Made by a program: the position numbers and the translations under genes
DNA from: DAOUJI01 sp965237875
GTDB lineage: Bacteria > Chloroflexota > Dehalococcoidia > Lucifugimonadales > JAGWBF01
Direction of reading: 5' to 3'
DNA: 64,000 nt
Assembly: GCA_965237875.1 (NCBI GenBank)
Contig: CBDEGP010000002.1
Span: 434,001 to 498,000 of the forward strand
Notes under the pieces: generated by a model
Told to the model about the DNA's origin: nothing
The model's database searches: none
The model's input: only the letters and a program-made list of their open reading frames with translations
Part shown: positions 31,913-39,645 of the stretch, piece by piece
How positions within the stretch are numbered: the first letter of the stretch is position 1
How the letters are laid out: each line of letters starts with the position of its first letter

Positions 31913-32719
31913 TCACTTCCGCCAGAACCGCAGGGTCAGGATGCGCCACGCCTTGTGCATAAACTCGGCCTTCTTCCGCCCTCTCCGCGTGTCGGAGAGC
32001 GCGGTCCTGCGCCAGGTGATCTGACCGCTCCGGTCGAAGTCCCGCAGCGGCTGCTTCTCGGGCGGCAGGGTCATCCCGTGGTCTTCGAGCAGGGCCAGCT
32101 CGACCTCCAAGACCCGCTCCTGGGCGGTCAGCCATTCAACGCCCTCTCCCCGTTCGGGATGGGCGTCCAGCAGCTCCCGCCACTCGCCGATCAGGGGCCA
32201 CGCCGCGCCGAATATCTCCTCGTCGTCATCGGCAGGCTCCAGCGTCGCAAGGTCGGGGTACTCCCGGCGCATCGACGGCTTCGTCGGAGGTTTTTGTCCT
32301 CCGTCCGAGGGAGCGGCGCCGGCATGACCGGCCCCGCTCCCCTGGCCGTCGTCACGCCCCCGGGCCGCCACCTTGCCTTCGACGGCAGCCACCCGCCTGC
32401 GCAGCTCCTTGCCCATCTCGTCGTGCCCCTTCTCAAGCGCATCGACACGCCCTTCGAGCTTCTCGTTGCGCTCACGCTGTTGGGCCGCAGCAGAGCCGAC
32501 GCCCTCCTGCAACGCCCGCTCCAGCGAGTCCCGCGTCCGCCGTGAGAGCTGCCCCGTCCTGATGCTCTCGGCCACGGTCTTGGGGTCAATCTCCAGCACC
32601 CTGGCCGCGCCCTTGGGACCCCGCTTTCGCACCAGCTCTTGCAGCAGCGCCATGAGCCGCATGTGGTACATGTTCTCCACCGCTTTGCTCTCCTCGATGC
32701 CGTGTTCGGTCGATTTCAT
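31913..32719 (-). CDS. Putative DNA-binding protein with HTH and coiled coil
   Basis: 268 aa, ATG at 32719 behind GAAGGAGGAAATTGCC. Residues about 20-70 form an HTH-like unit (LLQELVRKRGPKGAARVLEIDPKTVAESIRTG). A coiled-coil follows (about 85-125, NEKLEGRVDALEKGHDEMGKELRRRV), then a disordered linker and a C-terminal part with WPLIGEWRELLDAHPE and basic end. It stands alone between the repeat array and the divergent T4SS region. HTH plus coiled coil next to an array fits a repeat-binding or partition adaptor protein (inference). Confidence 0.7.
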   Translation of the reverse strand: MKSTEHGIEESKAVENMYHMRLMALLQELVRKRGPKGAARVLEIDPKTVAESIRTGQLSRRTRDSLERALQEGVGSAAAQQRERNEKLEGRVDALEKGHDEMGKELRRRVAAVEGKVAARGRDDGQGSGAGHAGAAPSDGGQKPPTKPSMRREYPDLATLEPADDDEEIFGAAWPLIGEWRELLDAHPERGEGVEWLTAQERVLEVELALLEDHGMTLPPEKQPLRDFDRSGQITWRRTALSDTRRGRKKAEFMHKAWRILTLRFWRK

Positions 32720-33200
32720 GGCAATTTCCTCCTTCTCAGAAACTCGTATCGACTTCGCCCCAGCTACGGCCCGGCTGTGGCCCGGCGTTCACTCCGGCTG
32801 TCCGAGGACGTAACGCACCCCCACGTCGCCGGGGTTTTGCGGCCCGTTTTCCGCTCCACCCGCCGCTTTCCCGTGATGCGTGCCCCCCACCATCCAACGG
32901 GTTTCGAGCCAAATTGCCTGAACGCACTCTTTCAACAAAGTCGTCTCTGTCTACGTCCTGTAGGGGGGTGATTTCCCCTGTTTCAGCTACGAAATAAACC
33001 GCATGTTTGCTTCGCCACGAAACTCCATTTCCTGTACACCCCCATTACTGCATAGATGGAGGCGTTTTCCAATGACCTCGTAAGGTGCATTACTTTTGAT
33101 GCACCTTACGAGTAGTTTCTTACTGTTTTCCGGTTGTTCACACTCTCCTGCGGCGGCCTCAGTTCGATGAGCCGCACGAAACCGCAGAGAGGTGGACAAC
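32720..33200. other. Divergent control region upstream of the T4SS genes
   Basis: About 480 bp between the HTH protein (minus) and the first transfer gene (plus). It carries no credible gene. The right third is AT-rich and includes a perfect 14-bp inverted repeat. Promoters for both directions must lie here, and it is the most likely place for an origin of transfer. Confidence 0.5.
33077..33112. promoter_or_regulatory. Perfect 14-bp inverted repeat (operator, oriT or terminator candidate)
   Basis: CTCGTAAGGTGCAT (33077-33090) and ATGCACCTTACGAG (33099-33112) are exact complements around the spacer TACTTTTG. A T-rich stretch follows (TAGTTTCTTACTGTTTT). Position upstream of the transfer operon and beyond a regulator gene would suit an operator or the hairpin beside a nick site; the T-rich flank also permits a terminator. 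Confidence 0.6.
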
Positions 33201-33812
33201 GTGGCGCTGAGATCGAAGCTCCGGTCATTCAGACGGCTCTTACCCCTGGCAACCGCGCTGCTTTTGGCGGCGCTGGTGGCGGTCCCGTCCAGCGGGATCG
33301 CCCAGGCCCAGGCCCCGCCCGGCGACGGGATAACCCTCGTCAACTGGGACAGGGACTTCGTGGAGCGCAAGAAGAAGGGCGAGTTCGTCGCCCGTCCCGT
33401 GTTCGACCGCGAGATCGCCGAGCTGTTCTACGCCGTGCGCGACGCCGACACCGGCGACTGGATAAGCGCCATGTACCGGGTGCAGGGGGGCGAGAAGAAG
33501 CGCAGCGACGGCTGGGAATACTCCTGGGAGTACCCCAAGCTCGACGAGCAGCCCCGCCTCGACCCCGACCGCGCCTACCTGCTGGTCATGCTGGCCGTCG
33601 CAGAGGACGGCCGGAGGGGCGACTTCTACGCCGTGGTCCCCATCCACCAGTCGGGGAAGATCTGGGACAAGATTCTGTCCGCGCTCAACCCGGCGAGATG
33701 GGCCAGAGCCTTCGCCGGCTGGGTGATCGAGGGAGTCCACGGAACGCTCTGCGGAGTCGTTGAGCGGGCCAGCGGCGAGGACGCCGACAACTGCCGGAGG
33801 CCATCCCGCTGA
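33201..33812 (+). CDS. Secreted protein, first gene of the T4SS operon
   Basis: 203 aa from GTG at 33201 (AGAGAGGTGG upstream); another GTG nine bases earlier is possible. A signal peptide ends near residue 37 (SSGIAQAQA). The rest has VNWDRDFVERKKKGEFVARPVFDREIAELFYAV, YRVQGGEKK, and LDPDRAYLLVMLAVAEDG; a C-terminal amphipathic part with GWVIEGVHGTLCGVV. No family recognised. It ends in a TGATG overlap with the VirB6-like gene, so it is very likely a structural or assembly part of the transfer apparatus exposed outside the membrane. Confidence 0.7.
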   Translation: MALRSKLRSFRRLLPLATALLLAALVAVPSSGIAQAQAPPGDGITLVNWDRDFVERKKKGEFVARPVFDREIAELFYAVRDADTGDWISAMYRVQGGEKKRSDGWEYSWEYPKLDEQPRLDPDRAYLLVMLAVAEDGRRGDFYAVVPIHQSGKIWDKILSALNPARWARAFAGWVIEGVHGTLCGVVERASGEDADNCRRPSR

Positions 33813-34789
33813 TGGCGGACATCCTCACCGGCACTCCCCCCGACCTCACCTACGGACACGACCTGGTGCGCCATGCGTGGATGGTCGTCTGGGCCATAAC
33901 GTCCGGCGCGCTGGTGGTCATCCTCGGCTGGATGGGGCTGACCTTCATCATGTCCGAGCACCTGGGAAGCCGGCAGGCGGGATGGCGCGAGATGGTGCCC
34001 CGGCTGGTCCTGGGCCTCGTCGCCGCAGCTTCCTCCCTCTGGTGGTGCGCCCTGGTGCTGGACGTGGCCGACGCCGTTTCGGGCTTCATCGCGGCCGAGT
34101 TGAGAGTCACCCCCGGAGACCTTCTCCGGGCTCCCCTCGAAACCTTCCTCACCGCAGTCCAGGCGGGCAGCGTCGGTATGGCGCAGTTCCTCGCGCTGCT
34201 GTACCTGGTCTACGGCTTCTTCGTCCTCTACGTCATCGTGCAGATGGTGCTGCGCCTGGCGCTCATCGACATCCTTCTCGCCCTGGCCCCCATCGCGTTG
34301 GGGCTGTGGATTCTGCCCCACACGGCGGGCTGGGGGAGGCACTGGCTGCGCCTGTTCATGACGACCGTGTTCCAGCAGGCCATCCAGCTCATCGCGCTGG
34401 CCCTGGGGTTCGGGTTCCTGAACGAGGTGGCGCAGATAGGGGCATTCGAGCCGGTGCAGGACCTCATCTGGAAGCTGCTCATGTCCCTGGCCTTCGTCTA
34501 CATGGCGACCAGGGTGCCGTCCCTGTTGGGCAACGCGGGCACGTTCGATAGCTGGCTCTCGATGCTCTATTTCGGCATGAACCTGCCCGCGTCGATGGTG
34601 CGCTCCGCCAAGACCATCGGGCTGATGGCGGGAGCCGCAGGAGGCCCCGGCGGGATGGCTGTCGGGGCGATTGCGGCGAGCGCGGGCGTGTCGGCTGCGG
34701 CGAGCGGCCTCAGCTCGGCGGCTTCGATGGCGACCCCATCGGGCGGCGGAGCGGACGGAGGCGAGGCCCCCAGGAGCAGCGGGGAGTAA
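33812..34789 (+). CDS. VirB6/TrbL-like polytopic membrane protein
   Basis: 325 aa, ATG at 33812. At least six hydrophobic segments (about 25-45, 65-90, 130-155, 160-180, 195-215, 225-245) and a Gly/Ala/Ser-rich C-terminal tail with SGGGADGGEAP. The size and pattern fit the channel protein VirB6/TrbL of type IV secretion systems, which vary greatly in sequence. Motifs such as LALAPIALGLWILP and QQAIQLIALALGFGFL support a TrbL-type core. Downstream come pilin, PrgI and VirB4 genes in order. Confidence 0.8.
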   Translation: MADILTGTPPDLTYGHDLVRHAWMVVWAITSGALVVILGWMGLTFIMSEHLGSRQAGWREMVPRLVLGLVAAASSLWWCALVLDVADAVSGFIAAELRVTPGDLLRAPLETFLTAVQAGSVGMAQFLALLYLVYGFFVLYVIVQMVLRLALIDILLALAPIALGLWILPHTAGWGRHWLRLFMTTVFQQAIQLIALALGFGFLNEVAQIGAFEPVQDLIWKLLMSLAFVYMATRVPSLLGNAGTFDSWLSMLYFGMNLPASMVRSAKTIGLMAGAAGGPGGMAVGAIAASAGVSAAASGLSSAASMATPSGGGADGGEAPRSSGE

Positions 34790-34930
34790 CGACGAACGCA
34801 ACCCAGGCGCGAACAAGACCCGCGCCGACCAATACCACGACGGAGGCGGAGCGATGTGCAGCTAACGGAGCTTAGGAACACCGACCGACAGAGACGAGCG
34901 GAAGACTCTATAGCGGAGAGGAGCAACGGA

Positions 34931-35227
34931 ATGGAAGACCTTACACAGACCATATCGAACCTGGTGGGAATCCTGCTGGGCGTCGTGGGCGCCATCGGCG
35001 TCGGCTTCTTCATCTACGGCGCGTACCTGTACCTGACGGCATCGGGAGCGCCCCACCAGATGGAGCGTGGCAAGAGCGCAATGATGACCGCCCTGGCGGG
35101 CATCGTCCTGGCCCTGGTCGCCTACGGCGTCGTGGAGCTGGTGATGAACGCGGTGGTCAACCCCGGCATCGAAATCGACGACGCGCTGCCCAAGCCCGAC
35201 GCGGGCACACCCGAGCCCACCGGATAG
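34931..35227 (+). CDS. Small two-TM pilin-like protein (TrbC/VirB2 or pili-like)
   Basis: 98 aa, ATG at 34931 behind GAGAGGAGCAACGGA; an upstream in-frame GTG gives an unlikely polar extension. Two transmembrane helices (about 12-38 and 55-82) around a short polar loop, with an acidic Pro-rich tail. This is the TrbC/VirB2-like topology common in T4SS of Gram-positive-type systems. A second gene of this type follows at 36991. A 140-bp gap without a gene separates it from the VirB6-like gene. Confidence 0.75.
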   Translation: MEDLTQTISNLVGILLGVVGAIGVGFFIYGAYLYLTASGAPHQMERGKSAMMTALAGIVLALVAYGVVELVMNAVVNPGIEIDDALPKPDAGTPEPTG

Positions 35228-35251
35228 GCGCAGGCGAGGAAGGAGAGACAC

Positions 35252-36994
35252 ATGAGAGAACACGAGGTCCCGACTCACGTGCAGGCCGAGGACAGGGTGC
35301 TGCTGGGGTTCACCTTCCCGCAGGTCGTGGCGGTGATGGCGGTGTGCGCCATCTCCTACGGCGCCTACCGCTACGCCCCCGTCGGCCCGTCCGAGGTGCG
35401 CACGGCCCTGGCCGTCGTCCTCGGCCTGGTCGGCGTGGCGATGATCGTCGGCAAGATAGGCGGTCGGCGGCTGCCCCTGGTGGCCGCCGACCTGCTCAAG
35501 TTCAACCTGGGGGCGAGGCTCTACGCCGGGCCGGTGGCCCAGCTGGTGCGCGCCGAGGCTCCGGCGCCCCCGCAGCCGGTGAACAGTGGCCCCGGCCCCC
35601 TGCGCCTGATGGCAAGGCGAGCGAAGAAGACGCTGCGAAGCGTTGGCAGGAGCCGCAAGAAGAACCGCAAGAACAGGGACCGGCGCGACGGCCGCATGCC
35701 CTTCCGTCCCCACGGCTGGTTCGGCAAGCGCCGCCGTAAGGCGGACAGGGGCCAGCAGGGCCACAGGGCCGAGACGCTGGAGAGCAGCCGCCGGAAGCCC
35801 CGCAAGGGGTGGGTATCGGTCGTGGCCGTCGTCGCAGTCATGGCGGCGGCGGTCATGACCGTCCCCCAGCTTGCCCTGGCTGACGGCCACGAGCCGTGGC
35901 GGGACGAGATCGACTTCGAGATCACCGAGCCGGTGGAGGGACGGCGGATATTCGTCGAGGGCCTCACCGTCTCCGGCGACCGCGCCCTCGTCACGCTCCG
36001 CGCCGCAACGGACGTGGACATCCGCATCCGTGCCTTCGGAGGCCCGGACGGGACGTGGCTGCGATTCTGGGCATCGGACCGGCTCGACCAGGGAGAGATC
36101 GGCCGCTACAAGTTCCCCCTGCACGGACCCGTCCCGTCATTCACCGTGTCCTGGGAGGACGGCCTGGGACAGGCCGGGGCGCTCACCGTCGAGCACGACC
36201 GGATACCGTACCCGCTCCCAGAGGCCGAGGGCGAGCTCTGCGACCTGCGCATGGCGTCCCTGGGGTGGACGCCGGGGGCCGTCACAGGCGTCATCGTCTC
36301 CGAGTGCGTGACGCGCATCGAGCACCCCATCGAGCTTCAGACGGTGGCCGGGCACGAGAGCGTCACCGAGACGGCGCTCATGGAGGCTCAGGTTACGGCC
36401 ATCGCCGGGACGCTCTCCGCAGCGACGGGAGCGTCCCATACGAGCGTCCCATTCGTCCCCGGCGGCGAGACCAGATTCACGGTGCCCGTCGGGTACGGCG
36501 AGGCGGTTCACCCCGTCACCGTGGACGTGAGCCTTGAGGCAAGTCTCCGCATCCCCATCCCCCCGCTGACCGTGCTCACCCACCACCCGGAGCGGACGGA
36601 GGAGCGCACCGAGACGGTGAGCCTGTGGAGGCCGGGGGCGAGCGACTCCGACAGCGACAGCGAGACCATCACCGTCACCCACGACGACGGCACCACCACC
36701 GAGCACACCGTCTCCGCCTATGCCTATGCCCACGTGCCGGGCAGGACGATCGACAAAGAGGTCACGCTCACCATCGTCCACCCGGAGCACGTCAAGGCGG
36801 AGGTGGTGGAGCGTTCGCCCGTCGCCCGGAGCCGTGACGAGACCCTGGCATTGGCCTCCAGCGTCGGCTCGGACGATCCCTTCTCCGCCCTGGTGGTGCC
36901 GGAGCCCGAGCCGGAGGACCCGCCCGCAGAGCAGACGCCCGCGGGCGGACTGCGCGACTGGTTCGAGCGACTCGGATGGGAGTGGCCCTGGTGA
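35252..36994 (+). CDS. PrgI/VirB3-like protein fused to a large exported domain
   Basis: 580 aa, ATG at 35252 behind AAGGAGAGACAC. Residues 1-105 are a PrgI-family unit: HEVPTHVQAEDRVLLGFTF, two transmembrane helices (about 17-42 and 50-68), and LLKFNLGARLYAGP. A very basic cytosolic linker follows (about 110-185). A third hydrophobic segment (about 190-212) ending LALADG looks like an export signal, and the last 370 residues are beta-rich and should lie outside. Normal PrgI/VirB3 proteins have about 100-130 residues, so this is a fusion. A sequencing-level merge of two genes is unlikely because the frame is continuous throughout. Confidence 0.8.
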   Translation: MREHEVPTHVQAEDRVLLGFTFPQVVAVMAVCAISYGAYRYAPVGPSEVRTALAVVLGLVGVAMIVGKIGGRRLPLVAADLLKFNLGARLYAGPVAQLVRAEAPAPPQPVNSGPGPLRLMARRAKKTLRSVGRSRKKNRKNRDRRDGRMPFRPHGWFGKRRRKADRGQQGHRAETLESSRRKPRKGWVSVVAVVAVMAAAVMTVPQLALADGHEPWRDEIDFEITEPVEGRRIFVEGLTVSGDRALVTLRAATDVDIRIRAFGGPDGTWLRFWASDRLDQGEIGRYKFPLHGPVPSFTVSWEDGLGQAGALTVEHDRIPYPLPEAEGELCDLRMASLGWTPGAVTGVIVSECVTRIEHPIELQTVAGHESVTETALMEAQVTAIAGTLSAATGASHTSVPFVPGGETRFTVPVGYGEAVHPVTVDVSLEASLRIPIPPLTVLTHHPERTEERTETVSLWRPGASDSDSDSETITVTHDDGTTTEHTVSAYAYAHVPGRTIDKEVTLTIVHPEHVKAEVVERSPVARSRDETLALASSVGSDDPFSALVVPEPEPEDPPAEQTPAGGLRDWFERLGWEWPW

Positions 36995-37311
36995 GGCGGG
37001 CGCTCACGTCAACCCTTCTGGCCGGGGCTGCGCTGGCGACAACCGGCGCGGCCCCGCCGGAGGAGCAGGCCATGCTCGAAGCCTTCGACAAGGCGCTCAC
37101 GGCGATGGCCTACGCGGGCTCCGGCCTGTGCCTGTTCGCCATCGTGTGGGCCGGGTTCGTCCTGATGGCCGAGGGGGGCGAGGAGCGAGGCGGGGGACGC
37201 GCAAAGTCCGCCGTCGTGCTGGCAATCGTCGGCCTGGTCCTGGTGCTTTCGGCGAAGGGCGTCGCCGCCCTGCTGAAGCACGGAATCATCCCATCCTTCC
37301 CAACCCCATAG
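36991..37311 (+). CDS. Second pilin-like protein (TrbC/VirB2 family)
   Basis: 106 aa from GTG at 36991, overlapping the PrgI-fusion stop (GTGA) with GGGAG eight bases upstream; an ATG at 36976 is the alternative. Residues 1-24 look like a signal peptide (RRALTSTLLAGAALATTGA). Two transmembrane helices follow (about 42-63 and 76-95) with a Gly/Glu-rich loop (EGGEERGGG). The topology matches VirB2/TrbC pilins. Placed directly before VirB4, the usual neighbour. Confidence 0.75.
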   Translation: MRRALTSTLLAGAALATTGAAPPEEQAMLEAFDKALTAMAYAGSGLCLFAIVWAGFVLMAEGGEERGGGRAKSAVVLAIVGLVLVLSAKGVAALLKHGIIPSFPTP

Positions 37312-37330
37312 AGCAAAGGAATCTACCGAA

Positions 37331-39628
37331 TTGAAGAAACTGCTTGAACGAATCACAGGACGACGGGCGAAGACCACGCCGGGAGAGTCAGAGTCCCCGC
37401 AGGAGACGCCGGAGCACGGTCTTCCCGCCGACCCCCAACCCGTTGCCGAAGCGCAGGCCCCCAAGCCTCTACCCGAGCTGCCCCTGTTCTTCATGCTGTC
37501 CCACCTGGACGACGACGGGCCGGTACGCCTGGACGGGGTGAAGGTCGGCGTCTGCGAGGTGATGGGCCTGGAGATCGACGAGCCGAAGCTGGGAGCCTTC
37601 GCCGGGGCGCTCAACGCCCTGGACTTCCCGGCGCAGCTTCTCATCAGGCAGCACCCGCCGCGCCTGGGAGGGATGCGGGAGAAGCTGCAAGCGGCCCAGC
37701 CGGACGACCTTCCACCGCAGACGAAAGCGGCGGCCGAGTCCCTCCAGCGTTTGTTGACCGACCTTGAAACGAGGGACGGCATCCTCGACCGGCGCTTCTA
37801 CGCCGTGTGCGAGCACCCCCGCATCGACGACCTGCGCGGCCTGCTGGCACGGGCCGGGCTCTCCGTCCACCCCCTAAGAGGAAGGCAGCTTCGGATGTTC
37901 CTCGCATCGGCAGCCCTGGGAGGCTCGCCCACGGAGTTCGACGAGGAGACACCGGTCGAGGTGGAGATCAACCGCAGGGACATGCGCATCGGAGACCGGC
38001 TCGTTCGCTCTCTGCACCTGGGCAAATGGCCCCGCTCGCTGGCCCCCGGCTTCCTGCAAGGGCTCATGGCGGCGGGTGCGCCGATGGACCTGTCCGTCCA
38101 TGTCGGCCCGATACCGACTGAGCAGGCGGCGAGGACGCTTGAGTGGCAGAAGGTCAGGTTCGAGTCTGCGCAGTCCCTCTCCTTCAAACGGGGCCGCACC
38201 ATGTCGCCGGAGGCGGAGATCGCCCTGGAGGACATCACCCGGCTCAGGGACGAGGTGCAGCGGGGCAGGGAGCGCCTATTTCACTCATCTCTATCCATCA
38301 CGCTTCATGCCAAAGATGAAGCTGCCCTAAAGGAGATGACCCAGCGGGCGAAGGCCCACTTCGCCGCCACCCTGGGCAAGCTGGACGACCTGGCCTTCAG
38401 GCAGCGCGAGGGGCTGCTATCGACTTTGCCCCTGGCCCTGAACGCCGTCGCCGAGTGGCGGACGCTGGACACCTCCAGCATCGCCCGTCTCTTCCCCTTC
38501 TCACCCCCGGACCTGGACACCCGCAGCGGCACCCTCTACGGCATCGACATGCGGGCCTGCTCGCCCGTGGTCTACGACCCCTGGGACGGCACCCACCTGA
38601 ACGCCAACACCGCCGTCCTTGCCAGGTCGGGAAGCGGCAAATCTTTCGCCACCAAGCTGGGCGTGCTCAGGGGAGTGACGCGCGGCATCACCGCCTACGT
38701 CATCGACCCGGAGGGCGAGTACGCGGACATGGCCCGCGCTGCGGGCGGGCGCGTTCTATCCCCCGGCGTGCCCGGCGAGGGCATGAACCCCTTCGTCATC
38801 GACAAGGGCGACTCCGAGGAGATGCTCCAGCGCATCGGCAGCCTTAGAAGGCTCATCGAGGTCATGATCGGTGAGAGTCTCGGCGCGGAGCGCAGGGCCT
38901 CCCTCGACCACGCCCTGGCAGGCTACTACGCTCGGCCCCGCGAGCGCACCGGCTTCAGGGATTTCTACAAGTATCTACAGGAGAGCGAGGCGGGAGACCG
39001 CGACCCCGAATCGAGTTCGGGGCAGGCTCTCGCACGGCTGCTGAGGCCCTTCGCCACCGGCAGCCTCCGCCACCTGCTATCCGACGAGGGAGACGACCTT
39101 CTCTCCAACGAGGCGTTGGTGACGGTCTTCGACCTGCGCCTTCTCGAACCGGAGCTGAGGCCCGCCGCAGCGATGGTCTGCACCGAGACGGTCTGGGCGG
39201 CGGCGGCCCAGGACCCCAAGCCCCGCCTGCTGGTGGTGGACGAGGTGTGGTCGATCATGCAGCACCCCGAAGGGGCCGCGTTCATGGTGTCTTTGGCGAA
39301 GCGCGCCCGCAAGCACCGCCTGGGGTTGCAGTTCATCACCCAGGACGTCCAGGACCTTCTCTCCGAGGACTCCTCCCGCACCATCACCGGCCATTCGGGA
39401 AGGGCGCTGCTACAGAACGCCGCCTTCAAGCTGCTCTTGCAGCAGGACGCGGCGGCCATAAGCACGGTGGGAGACGCCTTCGACCTGCCCCAGGACCTAC
39501 AGCGCTGGCTGCTGTCGTGCCCCAGGGGAGACGGGCTGTTGCTGGCGAAGGGACACCGCTTCCCCGTGCGCATCGAGGCCACGCCGGAGGAGACGGCAGT
39601 GATCGAGTGGAGACCCGGAACCCATTAG
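37331..39628 (+). CDS. virB4: VirB4-like T4SS ATPase
   Basis: 765 aa, TTG start at 37331 with AAAGGA 11 bp upstream; no good ATG fits. The N-terminal CagE/TrbE-type half includes LERRYYAV-like LDRRFYAV and MSPEAEIALEDI. The ATPase half has Walker A ARSGSGKSFA (about 431-440), a VIDPEGEY strand, GEGMNPFVI, Walker B LLVVDEVW (about 633-640) and GLQFITQDVQDLL. VirB4 ATPases power pilus assembly and DNA transfer and are the most conserved T4SS part, so this fixes the nature of the operon. The C-terminal end TPEETAVIEWRPG is typical. Confidence 0.93.
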   Translation: MKKLLERITGRRAKTTPGESESPQETPEHGLPADPQPVAEAQAPKPLPELPLFFMLSHLDDDGPVRLDGVKVGVCEVMGLEIDEPKLGAFAGALNALDFPAQLLIRQHPPRLGGMREKLQAAQPDDLPPQTKAAAESLQRLLTDLETRDGILDRRFYAVCEHPRIDDLRGLLARAGLSVHPLRGRQLRMFLASAALGGSPTEFDEETPVEVEINRRDMRIGDRLVRSLHLGKWPRSLAPGFLQGLMAAGAPMDLSVHVGPIPTEQAARTLEWQKVRFESAQSLSFKRGRTMSPEAEIALEDITRLRDEVQRGRERLFHSSLSITLHAKDEAALKEMTQRAKAHFAATLGKLDDLAFRQREGLLSTLPLALNAVAEWRTLDTSSIARLFPFSPPDLDTRSGTLYGIDMRACSPVVYDPWDGTHLNANTAVLARSGSGKSFATKLGVLRGVTRGITAYVIDPEGEYADMARAAGGRVLSPGVPGEGMNPFVIDKGDSEEMLQRIGSLRRLIEVMIGESLGAERRASLDHALAGYYARPRERTGFRDFYKYLQESEAGDRDPESSSGQALARLLRPFATGSLRHLLSDEGDDLLSNEALVTVFDLRLLEPELRPAAAMVCTETVWAAAAQDPKPRLLVVDEVWSIMQHPEGAAFMVSLAKRARKHRLGLQFITQDVQDLLSEDSSRTITGHSGRALLQNAAFKLLLQQDAAAISTVGDAFDLPQDLQRWLLSCPRGDGLLLAKGHRFPVRIEATPEETAVIEWRPGTH

Positions 39629-39645
39629 AGAAAGGACTAAACGCT

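Noticed and set aside
31913..32719. ParB partition protein
   Set aside because: It has an HTH and a coiled coil but no ParB CTPase motif (GERR-like box), so the name is not supported.
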